A stretch of 64,000 nt of DNA. Source: Martelella limonii (lineage in GTDB: Bacteria; Pseudomonadota; Alphaproteobacteria; Rhizobiales; Rhizobiaceae). Both the position numbers and the translations under genes were made by a program. Each line of letters opens with the position of its first letter. The stretch's first letter is position 1. Under the pieces are notes generated by a model. That model was not told the DNA's origin. It did not search any database and saw nothing but the letters and a program-made list of their open reading frames with translations. The stretch is from contig NZ_JABUOU010000008.1 of NCBI RefSeq assembly GCF_013344475.1, positions 124,001 to 188,000 of the forward strand, written 5' to 3'. Shown piece by piece: positions 42,998-51,310 of the stretch.

Positions 42998-44611
42998 TCA
43001 ATTGAGCGCGCCGACGGCACCCTCGGCAACGGTGAGGATCTTCGCCGACGTGACCATCTCGAAGGCCGGGCGGATCTGCCGCTGCATGTAGCTGTCTTCC
43101 TCGACCAGCGGAATGACATCGGTCAGCGCCTTGTAGAGGGCGGATGTGCCCTTGCCGAGCGCAAACCCGCCGAGCTTGTCCTGCGTCAGGAAGATCGCGC
43201 GGGTGGCGAGCAGGGTCTCGACGCCGATGATCTTGTGCATGTTGTCGAGGATCTGCTGGGCCTTGCGGCACGACCAGGGCGCCATCGAAACATGGTCTTC
43301 CTGGCTGCTCTTGGTCGAGATCGAATCGGCGACCGAGGGAAAGGCGAGCGTCTTGTTTTCCGACGCCACGGCGGTGGCCGCGGTGGCGATGATGCCGTAG
43401 CCGTAGTTCAGACCGATCGGCCGGCCGGCAAGGTTCGGCGGCAGACCGTAATTCAGCGTGGTGTCGCAGAGCGCGAAGAGCCGCCGCTCGGAGATATTGC
43501 CGATCTCGACCAGCGCGATCGACAGGATATCCATGGCGAAGGCAATCGGCTCGCAGTGAAAGTTGCCGCCGGAGAGGAATTCCAGCGCACCTGCTTCGTT
43601 CCAGAAGACCAGCGGGTTGTCGGTGGCGGCATTCAGGTCGCGGGTGACAAGATTGCGGGCATGATCGAGCTGGTCGCGGCAGGAGCCATGCACCTGCGGC
43701 ATGCAGCGGAAAGAATACTGGTCCTGGACGCGGGCGTGATGGACCGGATGCAGGATGTCGTCATCGAGATGAACGGCGCGCGATGCCTCCGAGGTGCGGC
43801 GCGAGCCCTCGATCAGGCGGCGGACGTTTTCCGCGGCGTTGATCTGGCCAACCTGCTTGCGCACGGCATGGATGCGCGCATCGAAGGCCGCCTGCTCGCC
43901 GCGGATCGCCTCGAGGCTGAGGGCCGCGATGGCATCGGCCATCTTCATCATCTTCTCGGCATCGTAAAGCGTCAGCGCGGCCATGCCGGCGCAGAGACTG
44001 TTGCCGTTGATCAGCGCCAGGCAGTCCTTGGCCTGCAGCACGAATTCGATCGGCGTGATGCCGGCCTTTTCCAACGCTTCCGGCGCGCTCATGCGAACGC
44101 CTTCGAAATAGGCCTCGGCCTCCTCGTAGCCGATCATCACCGAGACCATGTGGGCAAGCGGCGCCAGGTCGCCACAGGCGCCGACCGACCCCTGGATCGG
44201 CACGACCGGATGAACGCCGCGGTTCAGCATGTCGAGCAGGCGATCGACAACCTCGATACGCAGGCCCGAGACGCCGACGCAGAAGGCATTGATGCGCACG
44301 GTCATCATGGCGCGGACCATTTCCTCCGACACAGGTTCGCCAACGCCGGACGAATGCGACAGCACGATATTCCTCTGGAACGTCTCGTTGTCGGCCTGGC
44401 TGATCGGGTAATCCTTCAGCTTGCCGACGCCGGTGTTGAAGCCATAGGTGGCAGGCGCGTTTTCCGTCAGCCAGTTTTCTTCGATATAGGCGCGCTTCTT
44501 GATGATCTCCGCACGCGCGGCTTCGGAAATTTCAACCTTCGCGCCCTCGCGGGCAACCGCGACGACCTGCTCGATGGTCAGGCTGTCGCCGTCCAGAATG
44601 ATAGTGCTCAT
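42998..44611 (-). CDS. Histidine/aromatic amino acid ammonia-lyase with Cys in the MIO triad
   Basis: 537 residues, slightly longer than HutH (about 510). Catalytic Tyr56 (TYGFNTGVG), His86 (LSHSSGVGEP, the position of His83 in Pseudomonas HutH), and QEDHVSM near the C-terminus. The self-forming MIO cofactor triad, normally Ala-Ser-Gly, is Ala145-Cys146-Gly147 (GSVGACGDLAPLAH; codon TGT at 44174-44176). It should remove ammonia from an L-amino acid to give an alpha,beta-unsaturated acid. No other hut gene is present. It lies 46 bases downstream of the N-carbamoyl-amino-acid-hydrolase-like gene, so the substrate may come from that step. Confidence 0.9.
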   Translation of the reverse strand: MSTIILDGDSLTIEQVVAVAREGAKVEISEAARAEIIKKRAYIEENWLTENAPATYGFNTGVGKLKDYPISQADNETFQRNIVLSHSSGVGEPVSEEMVRAMMTVRINAFCVGVSGLRIEVVDRLLDMLNRGVHPVVPIQGSVGACGDLAPLAHMVSVMIGYEEAEAYFEGVRMSAPEALEKAGITPIEFVLQAKDCLALINGNSLCAGMAALTLYDAEKMMKMADAIAALSLEAIRGEQAAFDARIHAVRKQVGQINAAENVRRLIEGSRRTSEASRAVHLDDDILHPVHHARVQDQYSFRCMPQVHGSCRDQLDHARNLVTRDLNAATDNPLVFWNEAGALEFLSGGNFHCEPIAFAMDILSIALVEIGNISERRLFALCDTTLNYGLPPNLAGRPIGLNYGYGIIATAATAVASENKTLAFPSVADSISTKSSQEDHVSMAPWSCRKAQQILDNMHKIIGVETLLATRAIFLTQDKLGGFALGKGTSALYKALTDVIPLVEEDSYMQRQIRPAFEMVTSAKILTVAEGAVGALN

Positions 44612-44657
44612 GTTTCTTCCTTTGAAAGATTTGATCCGGGCCGGTCACGCCGGCTTG

Positions 44658-45908
44658 TCACGATTGGTCGAGACGCATCAGCGTCTCGGCGAGAAGATTT
44701 GCGGCTGAGACGAAGTCGGCCGTATCGGTCCATTCCTCCGGACAATGGCTGCGCCCGTCCTTCGACGGGACGAAGATCATCGCGGCTGGCGCGAGCCGGG
44801 CGACGAATGCCGCATCGTGACCGGCGCCCGAAGCGAGCGGGCGGGAGGTCAGGCCAAGATGATCTGCGGCATCGGCGATCGTTGCCTGAAGACGCGGGTC
44901 GCAGGGTACGGCGAAGGTCCGGCTGAGCTGCGTCACCGAAACGGTGCAGCCTTCGGCATCCGCCGCCGCGCGTGCCATGTCCTCGGCGTCCGCCATGAAC
45001 GTGTCCATGGCGCCATCGTCCTCGGCGCGGATATCGACAATAACCTCCGCGCTACCCGGCACGACGTTGGCGCCGTTCGGTTCGACATGGACCACGCCGG
45101 TGGTCGCGGTGAAATGGCCGCGACCGGCATTGGCGAGCGTTTGCGCGCCATCGCGGATGGCAAGCATGAACCGTGCGGCCGAGAGGCCCGCATCCTGGCG
45201 CATGGGCATGGGCGCCGTGCCTGCATGAGCGGCGATGCCTTGGAACCGCACCTTGAGCCGGCCGATGCCGGCAATGCCGGTGACGATGCCGATGGGCACA
45301 TCTTCCGCCTCCAGCACCGGACCCTGTTCGATATGGATTTCGACGAAGGCACGGATATCGTCACGCAAGGGCCTGCCGAGCGCTGACGTGTCACCGCCGA
45401 TGCGGTCGATCGCTGCATCAAGCCGCTCCTGATCCGGCCCCGGAAGGGCAAGCTCGGTCGGGCCGAGCGCGCCCGCCATCCCGCGACTGCCGACGCAGGA
45501 AAGACCCCATTCGCTCGGCTCCTCGGCGAGGAAATCCACCAGCTCGATCGTATGCCGCGGCTTGTACCCGCTCGTCTTCAGCGCCCGGATGGCGGCAAGG
45601 CCGCAGACGATGCCGGCAATGCCGTCGAACCGTCCGCCGGACGGAACCGTGTCGGAGTGGGAACCGGTCATGATCACGCCGGGCTCCGACCCCTCCAGCC
45701 GTCCTATCAGATTGCCCGCAGGATCCAGCCGAACGGACAGGCCTTCCTCTTCGAAGCGTGCCTTCAGGTAGTCACGCCCCTTGAGAAACGTCGGCGTGAA
45801 CGACCGCCGCGTCCACGGCCTGTCAGGCTCCGTGATCGCCGCAAGATTGTCGAAATCGGCCTGCAGCGGCGCCGCCTCGACGGCGGCGAGGTTGATCCGC
45901 CCGCTCAT
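44658..45908 (-). CDS. M20-family zinc hydrolase, N-carbamoyl-L-amino acid hydrolase / allantoate amidohydrolase type
   Basis: 416 residues. Metal ligands in GSHSDTVPSGGRFDG, the catalytic pair EEPSEWG, HIEQGPVLE and the C-terminal His of GRSHCPEEW. A central dimerisation domain is present. HyuC/AmaB enzymes split N-carbamoyl-L-amino acids into amino acid, carbon dioxide and ammonia; close relatives act on allantoate. It overlaps the amidohydrolase gene by 4 bases (ATGA), indicating sequential steps of one pathway. The product would be a free L-amino acid, the substrate class of the lyase gene that follows. Confidence 0.9.
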   Translation of the reverse strand: MSGRINLAAVEAAPLQADFDNLAAITEPDRPWTRRSFTPTFLKGRDYLKARFEEEGLSVRLDPAGNLIGRLEGSEPGVIMTGSHSDTVPSGGRFDGIAGIVCGLAAIRALKTSGYKPRHTIELVDFLAEEPSEWGLSCVGSRGMAGALGPTELALPGPDQERLDAAIDRIGGDTSALGRPLRDDIRAFVEIHIEQGPVLEAEDVPIGIVTGIAGIGRLKVRFQGIAAHAGTAPMPMRQDAGLSAARFMLAIRDGAQTLANAGRGHFTATTGVVHVEPNGANVVPGSAEVIVDIRAEDDGAMDTFMADAEDMARAAADAEGCTVSVTQLSRTFAVPCDPRLQATIADAADHLGLTSRPLASGAGHDAAFVARLAPAAMIFVPSKDGRSHCPEEWTDTADFVSAANLLAETLMRLDQS

Positions 45909-47284
45909 CGCGCCTGTCCCGGAAGCGGGCGGGACGGCCGCACGAAGCGCCCTGCCCCAAGCGCCGCCAGCACATTGGTGCCGTCGAAGATCGCCGCGCC
46001 ACGCTGGAAGGTCGCGACCGGTGCATGCCGTATCCGCATGCCCTCATAGGGGCTCCAGCCGACGACATTGTGTCCGCTTGCGCCGGCATCGTAGATGCGC
46101 GGGCGCTCGGCGAAGACTGCGATATCGGCGTCAAGACCGACCTTCAGGCCGCCCTTTTGATCGGCGATCCTGAAGAGCCGCGCCGGATTGCCTGCCATCA
46201 GCCTCGCGGCAATCGGGAGCGGCAGGCCGCGGGCGGTGAGCCCGTCGAGGAAAAGGCTTGCCATGACCTCGAGGCCGGGCATGCCGGAGGCGTTTTCCAG
46301 CATGTTGTCGGAGGATTTCGCCTGAAGGCTCCAGGCAACGTGGTCGGTCGAGATCACCGTGACATTGCCGGCCGCCACCTGTTTCCAGAGCGCCTCGCGC
46401 TCCTTCATGGTGCGGATCGGCGGGTTGCATTTGGCGCGCCCCAGAAGGCGGGAGACGTCCTCCTCCTCCGAGAGCACCAGATAGTGGATGCAGGCCTCGA
46501 TGGTCGCCTCGAAGCCCTGCGCGCGATAGGCTGCGGCCATGTCGTAGCCGCGGCTCGCCGAGCAATGGACGATATGCGCCGGACACCCGGTCGCGGCGCC
46601 AAGCTCGTAGACCTCCGCCGTCGCAAGCATTTCGGCCACGATCGGGCGGGATGCGGAATGGGCGGCGTAATCGGTCCGCCCGGCGTCCTTCATGGCCTTG
46701 AGCCAGGTCTTCACGCATTCGTCGTTCTCGTTGTGGACGCCGGCGGCAAGGCCGGTTTTCGCCACTTCGGCGAAGGCATCATGCAGCATCGGCGTGGTGA
46801 TGCGCGGAAACCGGTTCGGGTCGGTGTCGAAGGTCGAGAACTTGAAGGCCGCCGCCCCCGCTTCCGCCATTTCGGCGATATGGGCGGCGCCATGCTGTGG
46901 GTTGATCGTGCCGTAGAGCGCGAAGTCGACGCGGGCCTGCGCGCCGGCGCTCTCGGCCTTTTCGGCGATCATCGCGCCGGTCGAAATCAGCTTGCCGGCA
47001 TCATAGGGCATGTCGACAATGGTGGTGACGCCGCCGGCTGCGGCAGAGCGCGTCGACCAGATGAAATCCTCCTGGTCCTTCTGCGAGCGCGAATGCACCT
47101 GCGGGTCGATCGCGCCGGGAAGAACGAGCGCCGCCCCGAAATCGTGGGTTTCGCGCGCGGCAGGCGGCACGCCCGTACCGATACGGGCGATCCTGCCGTC
47201 GCGGATGGCGACATGGCCGCCTTCGCTGACGCCCTCTTCCGTCACCAGCGTGCCCGTTATCACGGTATCGAAATCACTCATCAT
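45905..47284 (-). CDS. Cyclic amidohydrolase (hydantoinase/dihydroorotase/allantoinase-like) with altered metal site
   Basis: 459 residues. The usual HxH pair reads DPQVHSR, so the first His is Gln62 and only His64 remains. Carboxylated Lys148 (AFKFST), His184 (GVHNEND), His240 (HIVHCSA) and Asp314 (STDHVAW) are kept. The family opens cyclic ureides or amides such as hydantoins, dihydropyrimidines, allantoin and dihydroorotate. Coupled by a 4-base overlap to the carbamoyl-amino acid hydrolase-like gene, so a hydantoin-like substrate fits. The Gln change also occurs in some annotated dihydroorotases, so activity is not excluded. Confidence 0.85.
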   Translation of the reverse strand: MMSDFDTVITGTLVTEEGVSEGGHVAIRDGRIARIGTGVPPAARETHDFGAALVLPGAIDPQVHSRSQKDQEDFIWSTRSAAAGGVTTIVDMPYDAGKLISTGAMIAEKAESAGAQARVDFALYGTINPQHGAAHIAEMAEAGAAAFKFSTFDTDPNRFPRITTPMLHDAFAEVAKTGLAAGVHNENDECVKTWLKAMKDAGRTDYAAHSASRPIVAEMLATAEVYELGAATGCPAHIVHCSASRGYDMAAAYRAQGFEATIEACIHYLVLSEEEDVSRLLGRAKCNPPIRTMKEREALWKQVAAGNVTVISTDHVAWSLQAKSSDNMLENASGMPGLEVMASLFLDGLTARGLPLPIAARLMAGNPARLFRIADQKGGLKVGLDADIAVFAERPRIYDAGASGHNVVGWSPYEGMRIRHAPVATFQRGAAIFDGTNVLAALGAGRFVRPSRPLPGQAR

Positions 47285-47311
47285 CTGATCCTTTTCTGAT
47301 CCTGCTTCCGC

Positions 47312-48331
47312 TCAGGCCGTCTTTAGGCCCGGGGCCGGCTCGTCATGGGGAAAATGGCAGGCCGCGCGCTGCCCGCCCGGAGCCCGCTCGAGCCTCGGCG
47401 TCACGCTTGCGCAGATCGCCTCAGCGCGCGGGCATCTCAGCCTGAAGGCACAGCCTTCCGGCGGGCGGATGCGCGAGGGAACAGCGGCACGGGCTTCGCC
47501 GGGCGTGACCTTCTGGTCAAGATCGATCACCGGCACGGCGTCCAGCAGCGTGCGCGTATAGGGATGGGCCGGACGGTCGTAAATCGCTTCCGCGTCGCCC
47601 AGCTCGACGATGCGGCCCATATAGAGCACGCAGACGCGGTCCGAGACATTCTTCACCACCGCGAGATCGTGAGAGATGAAGATCAGCGCGAGCTGACGCT
47701 GTTCGCGGATGTCCTGCAACAGATTGATGATATGGGCCTGTACCGAGACATCGAGCGATGCGACCGGCTCGTCGCAGACGATCAGCTGCGGCTCGACGGC
47801 GAGCGCGCGGGCGATCGCAAGGCGCTGGCACTGGCCGCCGGAAAACTGATGCGGCTTGCGCCCGGCCACCTCGTTGCGGGTGAAGCCGACGGCGGCAAGC
47901 GCGGCGTCGACGCGCCGGTCGCGCTCGGCCCGCGGCACGCCCTGGATCTCGAGCCCCTCGGCAACGATATCCTCGACCTTGCGGCGCGGGTTGAAGGAGG
48001 AGACCGGGTCCTGAAAGATCATCTGCAGGTGGCGGCGCATGCGACGCATGTCGCCGGCGGACAAGCCGTTTATATCCTGGCCCGCGAAGGTGACCGCGCC
48101 TTCGGTGCTGGTGTTGGAGGCGCCGAGGAGCCGCAGCACGGCGCGCCCGATCGTCGTCTTGCCGGACCCGGATTCGCCGACCAGCCCCAATGTCTCCCCG
48201 GCGGCGACATCGATGGAGACATCATCGACAGCGACCATCGTCTTGCCCGAACGGGTAAAGCGGACCGCGAGGTTGCTGACCTTCAAAAGCGCATCGTCGC
48301 GCAGCGTATCGGCCACGGGTTGATTGCTCAT
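47312..48331 (-). CDS. Oligopeptide-type ABC importer ATPase, DppF/OppF family
   Basis: 339 residues. Walker A GESGSGKTT, signature FSGGQCQRLAIARAL, Walker B LIVCDEPVASLD, and the C-terminal Cys-containing oligopeptide/dipeptide region (AFRLRCPRAEAIC) that is common in this subfamily and can bind an iron-sulfur cluster. It pairs with the adjacent DppD-type ATPase; stop and start are next to each other. It supplies energy for the importer. Confidence 0.93.
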   Translation of the reverse strand: MSNQPVADTLRDDALLKVSNLAVRFTRSGKTMVAVDDVSIDVAAGETLGLVGESGSGKTTIGRAVLRLLGASNTSTEGAVTFAGQDINGLSAGDMRRMRRHLQMIFQDPVSSFNPRRKVEDIVAEGLEIQGVPRAERDRRVDAALAAVGFTRNEVAGRKPHQFSGGQCQRLAIARALAVEPQLIVCDEPVASLDVSVQAHIINLLQDIREQRQLALIFISHDLAVVKNVSDRVCVLYMGRIVELGDAEAIYDRPAHPYTRTLLDAVPVIDLDQKVTPGEARAAVPSRIRPPEGCAFRLRCPRAEAICASVTPRLERAPGGQRAACHFPHDEPAPGLKTA

Positions 48332-49366
48332 CTACTCGGCCCTTTCTGCTCTGGCATGCGACACCGCCAGGCCATCCTCAGCTCCGACGGGGAAGTGGCA
48401 GGCGAACCGATGCCCGCTCTCCTCGCCCTCCGTCATGGCCGGCATGTCTTCATGGCAAACCGTCTCAGCGGCGCCGCAGCGCGGGGCGAATGGACAGCCC
48501 TTCCGCTCGGCCGAGAGCGATGGCGGGGCGCCCGGAATGGTGGCAAGTTTCGTGTGGGCCGGCTGGTCCATTCGCGGCATCGCCGAAAGCAGCGCCGCCG
48601 TGTAATGGTGGCGCGGATTGCGGAACACAGCGTCGGTCCTGCCATATTCGACGATATGGCCGCCATAGAGCACCAGGAGTTCGTCGGTTCGGCCGGCCAC
48701 GATCGCCAGATTGTGGGACACGATGATCATCGACATCTGACGCTCGCGCTGCAGCGCCTGGAGAAGATCGAGGACTTCCTTCTGCACCGTCACGTCCAGT
48801 GCCGTCGTCGCCTCGTCGGCGATCAGGAGGTCGGGTTTGCAGGCAAGGGCTGCGGCGATCATGATGCGCTGCTTCATGCCGCCGGAGAAATGATGCGGAA
48901 AATAGCCGTAGCAATCCTCCGGATCGGCGATGCCGACCACGCCCAGGAGTTCGATCGCGCGGGCGCGGGCCTCCCGTTTCGAAAGTCCCAGATGGGCACG
49001 CGCGGCCTCCTCGATCTGGCGGCCGACGCGGACGAACGGATTGAGCGACGTCATCGGGTTCTGGAACACCATGCCGACCCGCCGTACGAGCAGTTCGGAA
49101 CGCTTCTGGCGCGGCAGGCCGAGCAAATCCTCGCCGTCGAACACGATCCGGCCGTCGACGCGCATGCCGTTCGGGGTGATGCCCATGATCGCCTTGATCA
49201 GCATGGATTTCCCGGCCCCGCTTTCGCCGACGATCCCGAGCGCGGTTCTGGGCCTCAGTCTGAAATCGATGCCCTCAAGCACGCGGATCGGCCCGCTGTC
49301 CGTATCCAGCGTGCAGGCAATATGGTCGACCCTCAGCAGCGGAGTTTCGTTCTGATTGTCCAACAT
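48332..49366 (-). CDS. Oligopeptide-type ABC importer ATPase, DppD/OppD family
   Basis: 344 residues. Walker A GESGAGKSML, signature FSGGMKQRIMIAAAL, Walker B LLIADEATTALDVTV, and the terminal Cys-rich region (GCPFAPRCGAAETVC). DEATTALD replaces the more common DEPTTALD. First ATPase of the pair. It follows the permease gene by one base. It serves a dipeptide/oligopeptide or other nitrogen-containing solute importer. Confidence 0.93.
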   Translation of the reverse strand: MLDNQNETPLLRVDHIACTLDTDSGPIRVLEGIDFRLRPRTALGIVGESGAGKSMLIKAIMGITPNGMRVDGRIVFDGEDLLGLPRQKRSELLVRRVGMVFQNPMTSLNPFVRVGRQIEEAARAHLGLSKREARARAIELLGVVGIADPEDCYGYFPHHFSGGMKQRIMIAAALACKPDLLIADEATTALDVTVQKEVLDLLQALQRERQMSMIIVSHNLAIVAGRTDELLVLYGGHIVEYGRTDAVFRNPRHHYTAALLSAMPRMDQPAHTKLATIPGAPPSLSAERKGCPFAPRCGAAETVCHEDMPAMTEGEESGHRFACHFPVGAEDGLAVSHARAERAE

Positions 49367-49367
49367 G

Positions 49368-50294
49368 TCACGCGCTCCGATCGCGGCTGTTGAGCCGCTT
49401 GGCGAAATAGTCGCCGACCGTGTTCAGCGAATAGACCGTCAGCACGATCGCAAGGATCGGTCCGAGGATCAGCAGCGGAAAGCGGCTGATCAGGTCCGTC
49501 GAAGCGGCGATCATCCCGCCCCAGGAGGGCGCCGGCGCGGGAACGCCGTAGCCCAGGAAGGACAGCGAGCCTTCCGTCACGATCAGGCCGGCCATCAGTG
49601 TCGGCATGATCGCCGTCAGCGCCGGCACCAGGTTCGGCAGGATTTCCTTCAGAAGAATGCGCCGGTCAGAGGCGCCCATGGCGCGTGCGGCCAGCACATA
49701 GTCGCGGCTCGACTGCGAGATCACACCGCCCTTGGCAACGCGGGCATAGGTGCCGATATCGAGAAGGCCAAGCACGAGCGTGATGGTCAAGACCGAGGAG
49801 CCGGTCACGGCGACAAAGGCGAGGACCACGAGGATCGACGGCAGCGACGACATCGTGTTGGCATAGAGGTCGACGATGCGCTCCACCATGCCGCGGTAGA
49901 AGCCCGCCAGAAGGCCGAGCATCAGCCCGAAGCCTGCCGAGATCAAGGTGGCGAACAGGACGATGGTGAGCGACGCCCGCGCGCCCCAGATGACGCGCGA
50001 GAAAATGCTGCGTCCGATTTCATCGGTTCCAAACAATCCGTTCAGCGTCCATTCCGGCGGCTGCGAAAAATCGCCGTAGGGAAAGATCGGGCTGACGAGG
50101 CCGGGAATAGAGTTCACGAAGGCTGCGGCCAGGACCAGAATGATCAGGAATACCGCAGACAGCAGTTCGAAGGCCGAGGCATCGACAAATCGCAGATGTC
50201 GGGTCCTTGGCATGGCCGCTTCAACGATCGCCGCAAGCGTCGCCTTCTCGCCTTCTTCAGGCAGGCCGGTCGGAACATGGGACGACTGGTTCAT
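49368..50294 (-). CDS. Oligopeptide-type ABC importer permease, DppC/OppC family
   Basis: 308 residues. An N-terminal cytoplasmic tail and DppC-type N-terminal segment (HLRFVDASAFELLSAVFLIIL), then about five more helices and the EAA loop DYVLAARAMGASDRRILLKE. The start overlaps the partner permease gene by 4 bases. It forms half of the membrane channel. Confidence 0.93.
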   Translation of the reverse strand: MNQSSHVPTGLPEEGEKATLAAIVEAAMPRTRHLRFVDASAFELLSAVFLIILVLAAAFVNSIPGLVSPIFPYGDFSQPPEWTLNGLFGTDEIGRSIFSRVIWGARASLTIVLFATLISAGFGLMLGLLAGFYRGMVERIVDLYANTMSSLPSILVVLAFVAVTGSSVLTITLVLGLLDIGTYARVAKGGVISQSSRDYVLAARAMGASDRRILLKEILPNLVPALTAIMPTLMAGLIVTEGSLSFLGYGVPAPAPSWGGMIAASTDLISRFPLLILGPILAIVLTVYSLNTVGDYFAKRLNSRDRSA

Positions 50295-51256
50295 GCCACA
50301 TCCACCCTGGGATCGATGATGGCGTAGCAGAGATCGACGAGAATGAAGATCACGACGAAGATGATGACGGTGAGCGAGAGGATGCCCTGCACCAGGGCAA
50401 GGTCGTGGCTCTTGACCGCGGAAAGAACGGTCCAGCCGATGCCCGGAACCGCGAAGTAGGCCTCCACGACGAAGGAGCCGGCGAGCAGATAGGTCATCGA
50501 CATGCCCACGACCGTGATGATCTGGGGCAGCGCCGGCCTCAGCACATGGCGAAACAGGATATAGCCGAGCGAAAGCCCCTTCACCCGCGCAACCTGAACG
50601 AAATCCTCCTGCAGCGCGCTCACGAATTCATTGCGCGCGACGCGGTAGAGATAGGCGCATTGATGGGCCGAGAGGCACATGACGGGCAGACAGACATACC
50701 AGAGATTGGCCAGTGGATCGTCCGAAAACGAGACCCAGCCGGTGGCGGGCAGCCAGCGCAGGATCAGCGCGAAGACATAGGACAGAAGCACGACGATGAC
50801 GAAGGTCGGCACGGCCAGCAAAAGCGATGAGACCGACCGCATCGCCGTATCCGTCAGCTTGCCGGGATGGCTTGCCGTGTACATTGCCAGCGGCACGCCG
50901 ATGAGGAAGGAAATGAGCTGTGCCAGAATGGCGATCTCGAAGGTAACCGCGGCGCGTTCCAGCATCAGTTGCAAGACCGGCTGCTGCGAAAACAGGGTCA
51001 CGCCGAAATCGCCATGGAAAACGCCGCCAAGCCAGTGCAGGTAGCGCTCGAAAACCGGCAGGTCATAGCCATATTCGGCATTGAGCCTGGCGATCTGTTC
51101 CGAGGTGGCATTTTCCCCGAGGATCAGTTGGGCCGGCGATCCAGGCGACAGGTTCGCAAGCGCGGTCGCCGCAAAGGTGACGAGGAAGAACACCGGCACA
51201 CCAGCGGCCAGCCGCATGCCGATCGCCTTTCCATAAAGCAGCAAGCCATGTCTCAA
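50291..51256 (-). CDS. Oligopeptide-type ABC importer permease, DppB/OppB family
   Basis: 321 residues from a TTG at 51256 with AAGAGGA upstream. An ATG at 51217 with GGAAAGG is an alternative start. DppB pattern with GSPAQLILGENATSEQIARL in the first periplasmic loop, about six helices and the EAA loop EFVSALQEDFVQVARVKGLS. It forms the second half of the channel. It lies 54 bases after the isocitrate-lyase-like gene on the same strand. Confidence 0.92.
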   Translation of the reverse strand: MRHGLLLYGKAIGMRLAAGVPVFFLVTFAATALANLSPGSPAQLILGENATSEQIARLNAEYGYDLPVFERYLHWLGGVFHGDFGVTLFSQQPVLQLMLERAAVTFEIAILAQLISFLIGVPLAMYTASHPGKLTDTAMRSVSSLLLAVPTFVIVVLLSYVFALILRWLPATGWVSFSDDPLANLWYVCLPVMCLSAHQCAYLYRVARNEFVSALQEDFVQVARVKGLSLGYILFRHVLRPALPQIITVVGMSMTYLLAGSFVVEAYFAVPGIGWTVLSAVKSHDLALVQGILSLTVIIFVVIFILVDLCYAIIDPRVDVA

Positions 51257-51310
51257 CGCGCCAATCCTCTTGCTTTTCCGTTTGTGCCCGGCCGGTTCAA
51301 GATGAAATCC

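Noticed and set aside
42998-44611. Assignment of the lyase as hutH of histidine utilisation
   Set aside because: No hutU, hutI, hutG or hutC is present in the window, and the MIO triad and neighbours are atypical; substrate left open.
42764-44926. Plus-strand frame of 720 codons
   Set aside because: Antisense to the ammonia-lyase and the first LysR module; no domain or start site.
46025-49393. Plus-strand frames of 424 and 682 codons
   Set aside because: Antisense to the amidohydrolase and DppD/DppF genes, whose catalytic motifs are unmistakable on the minus strand.
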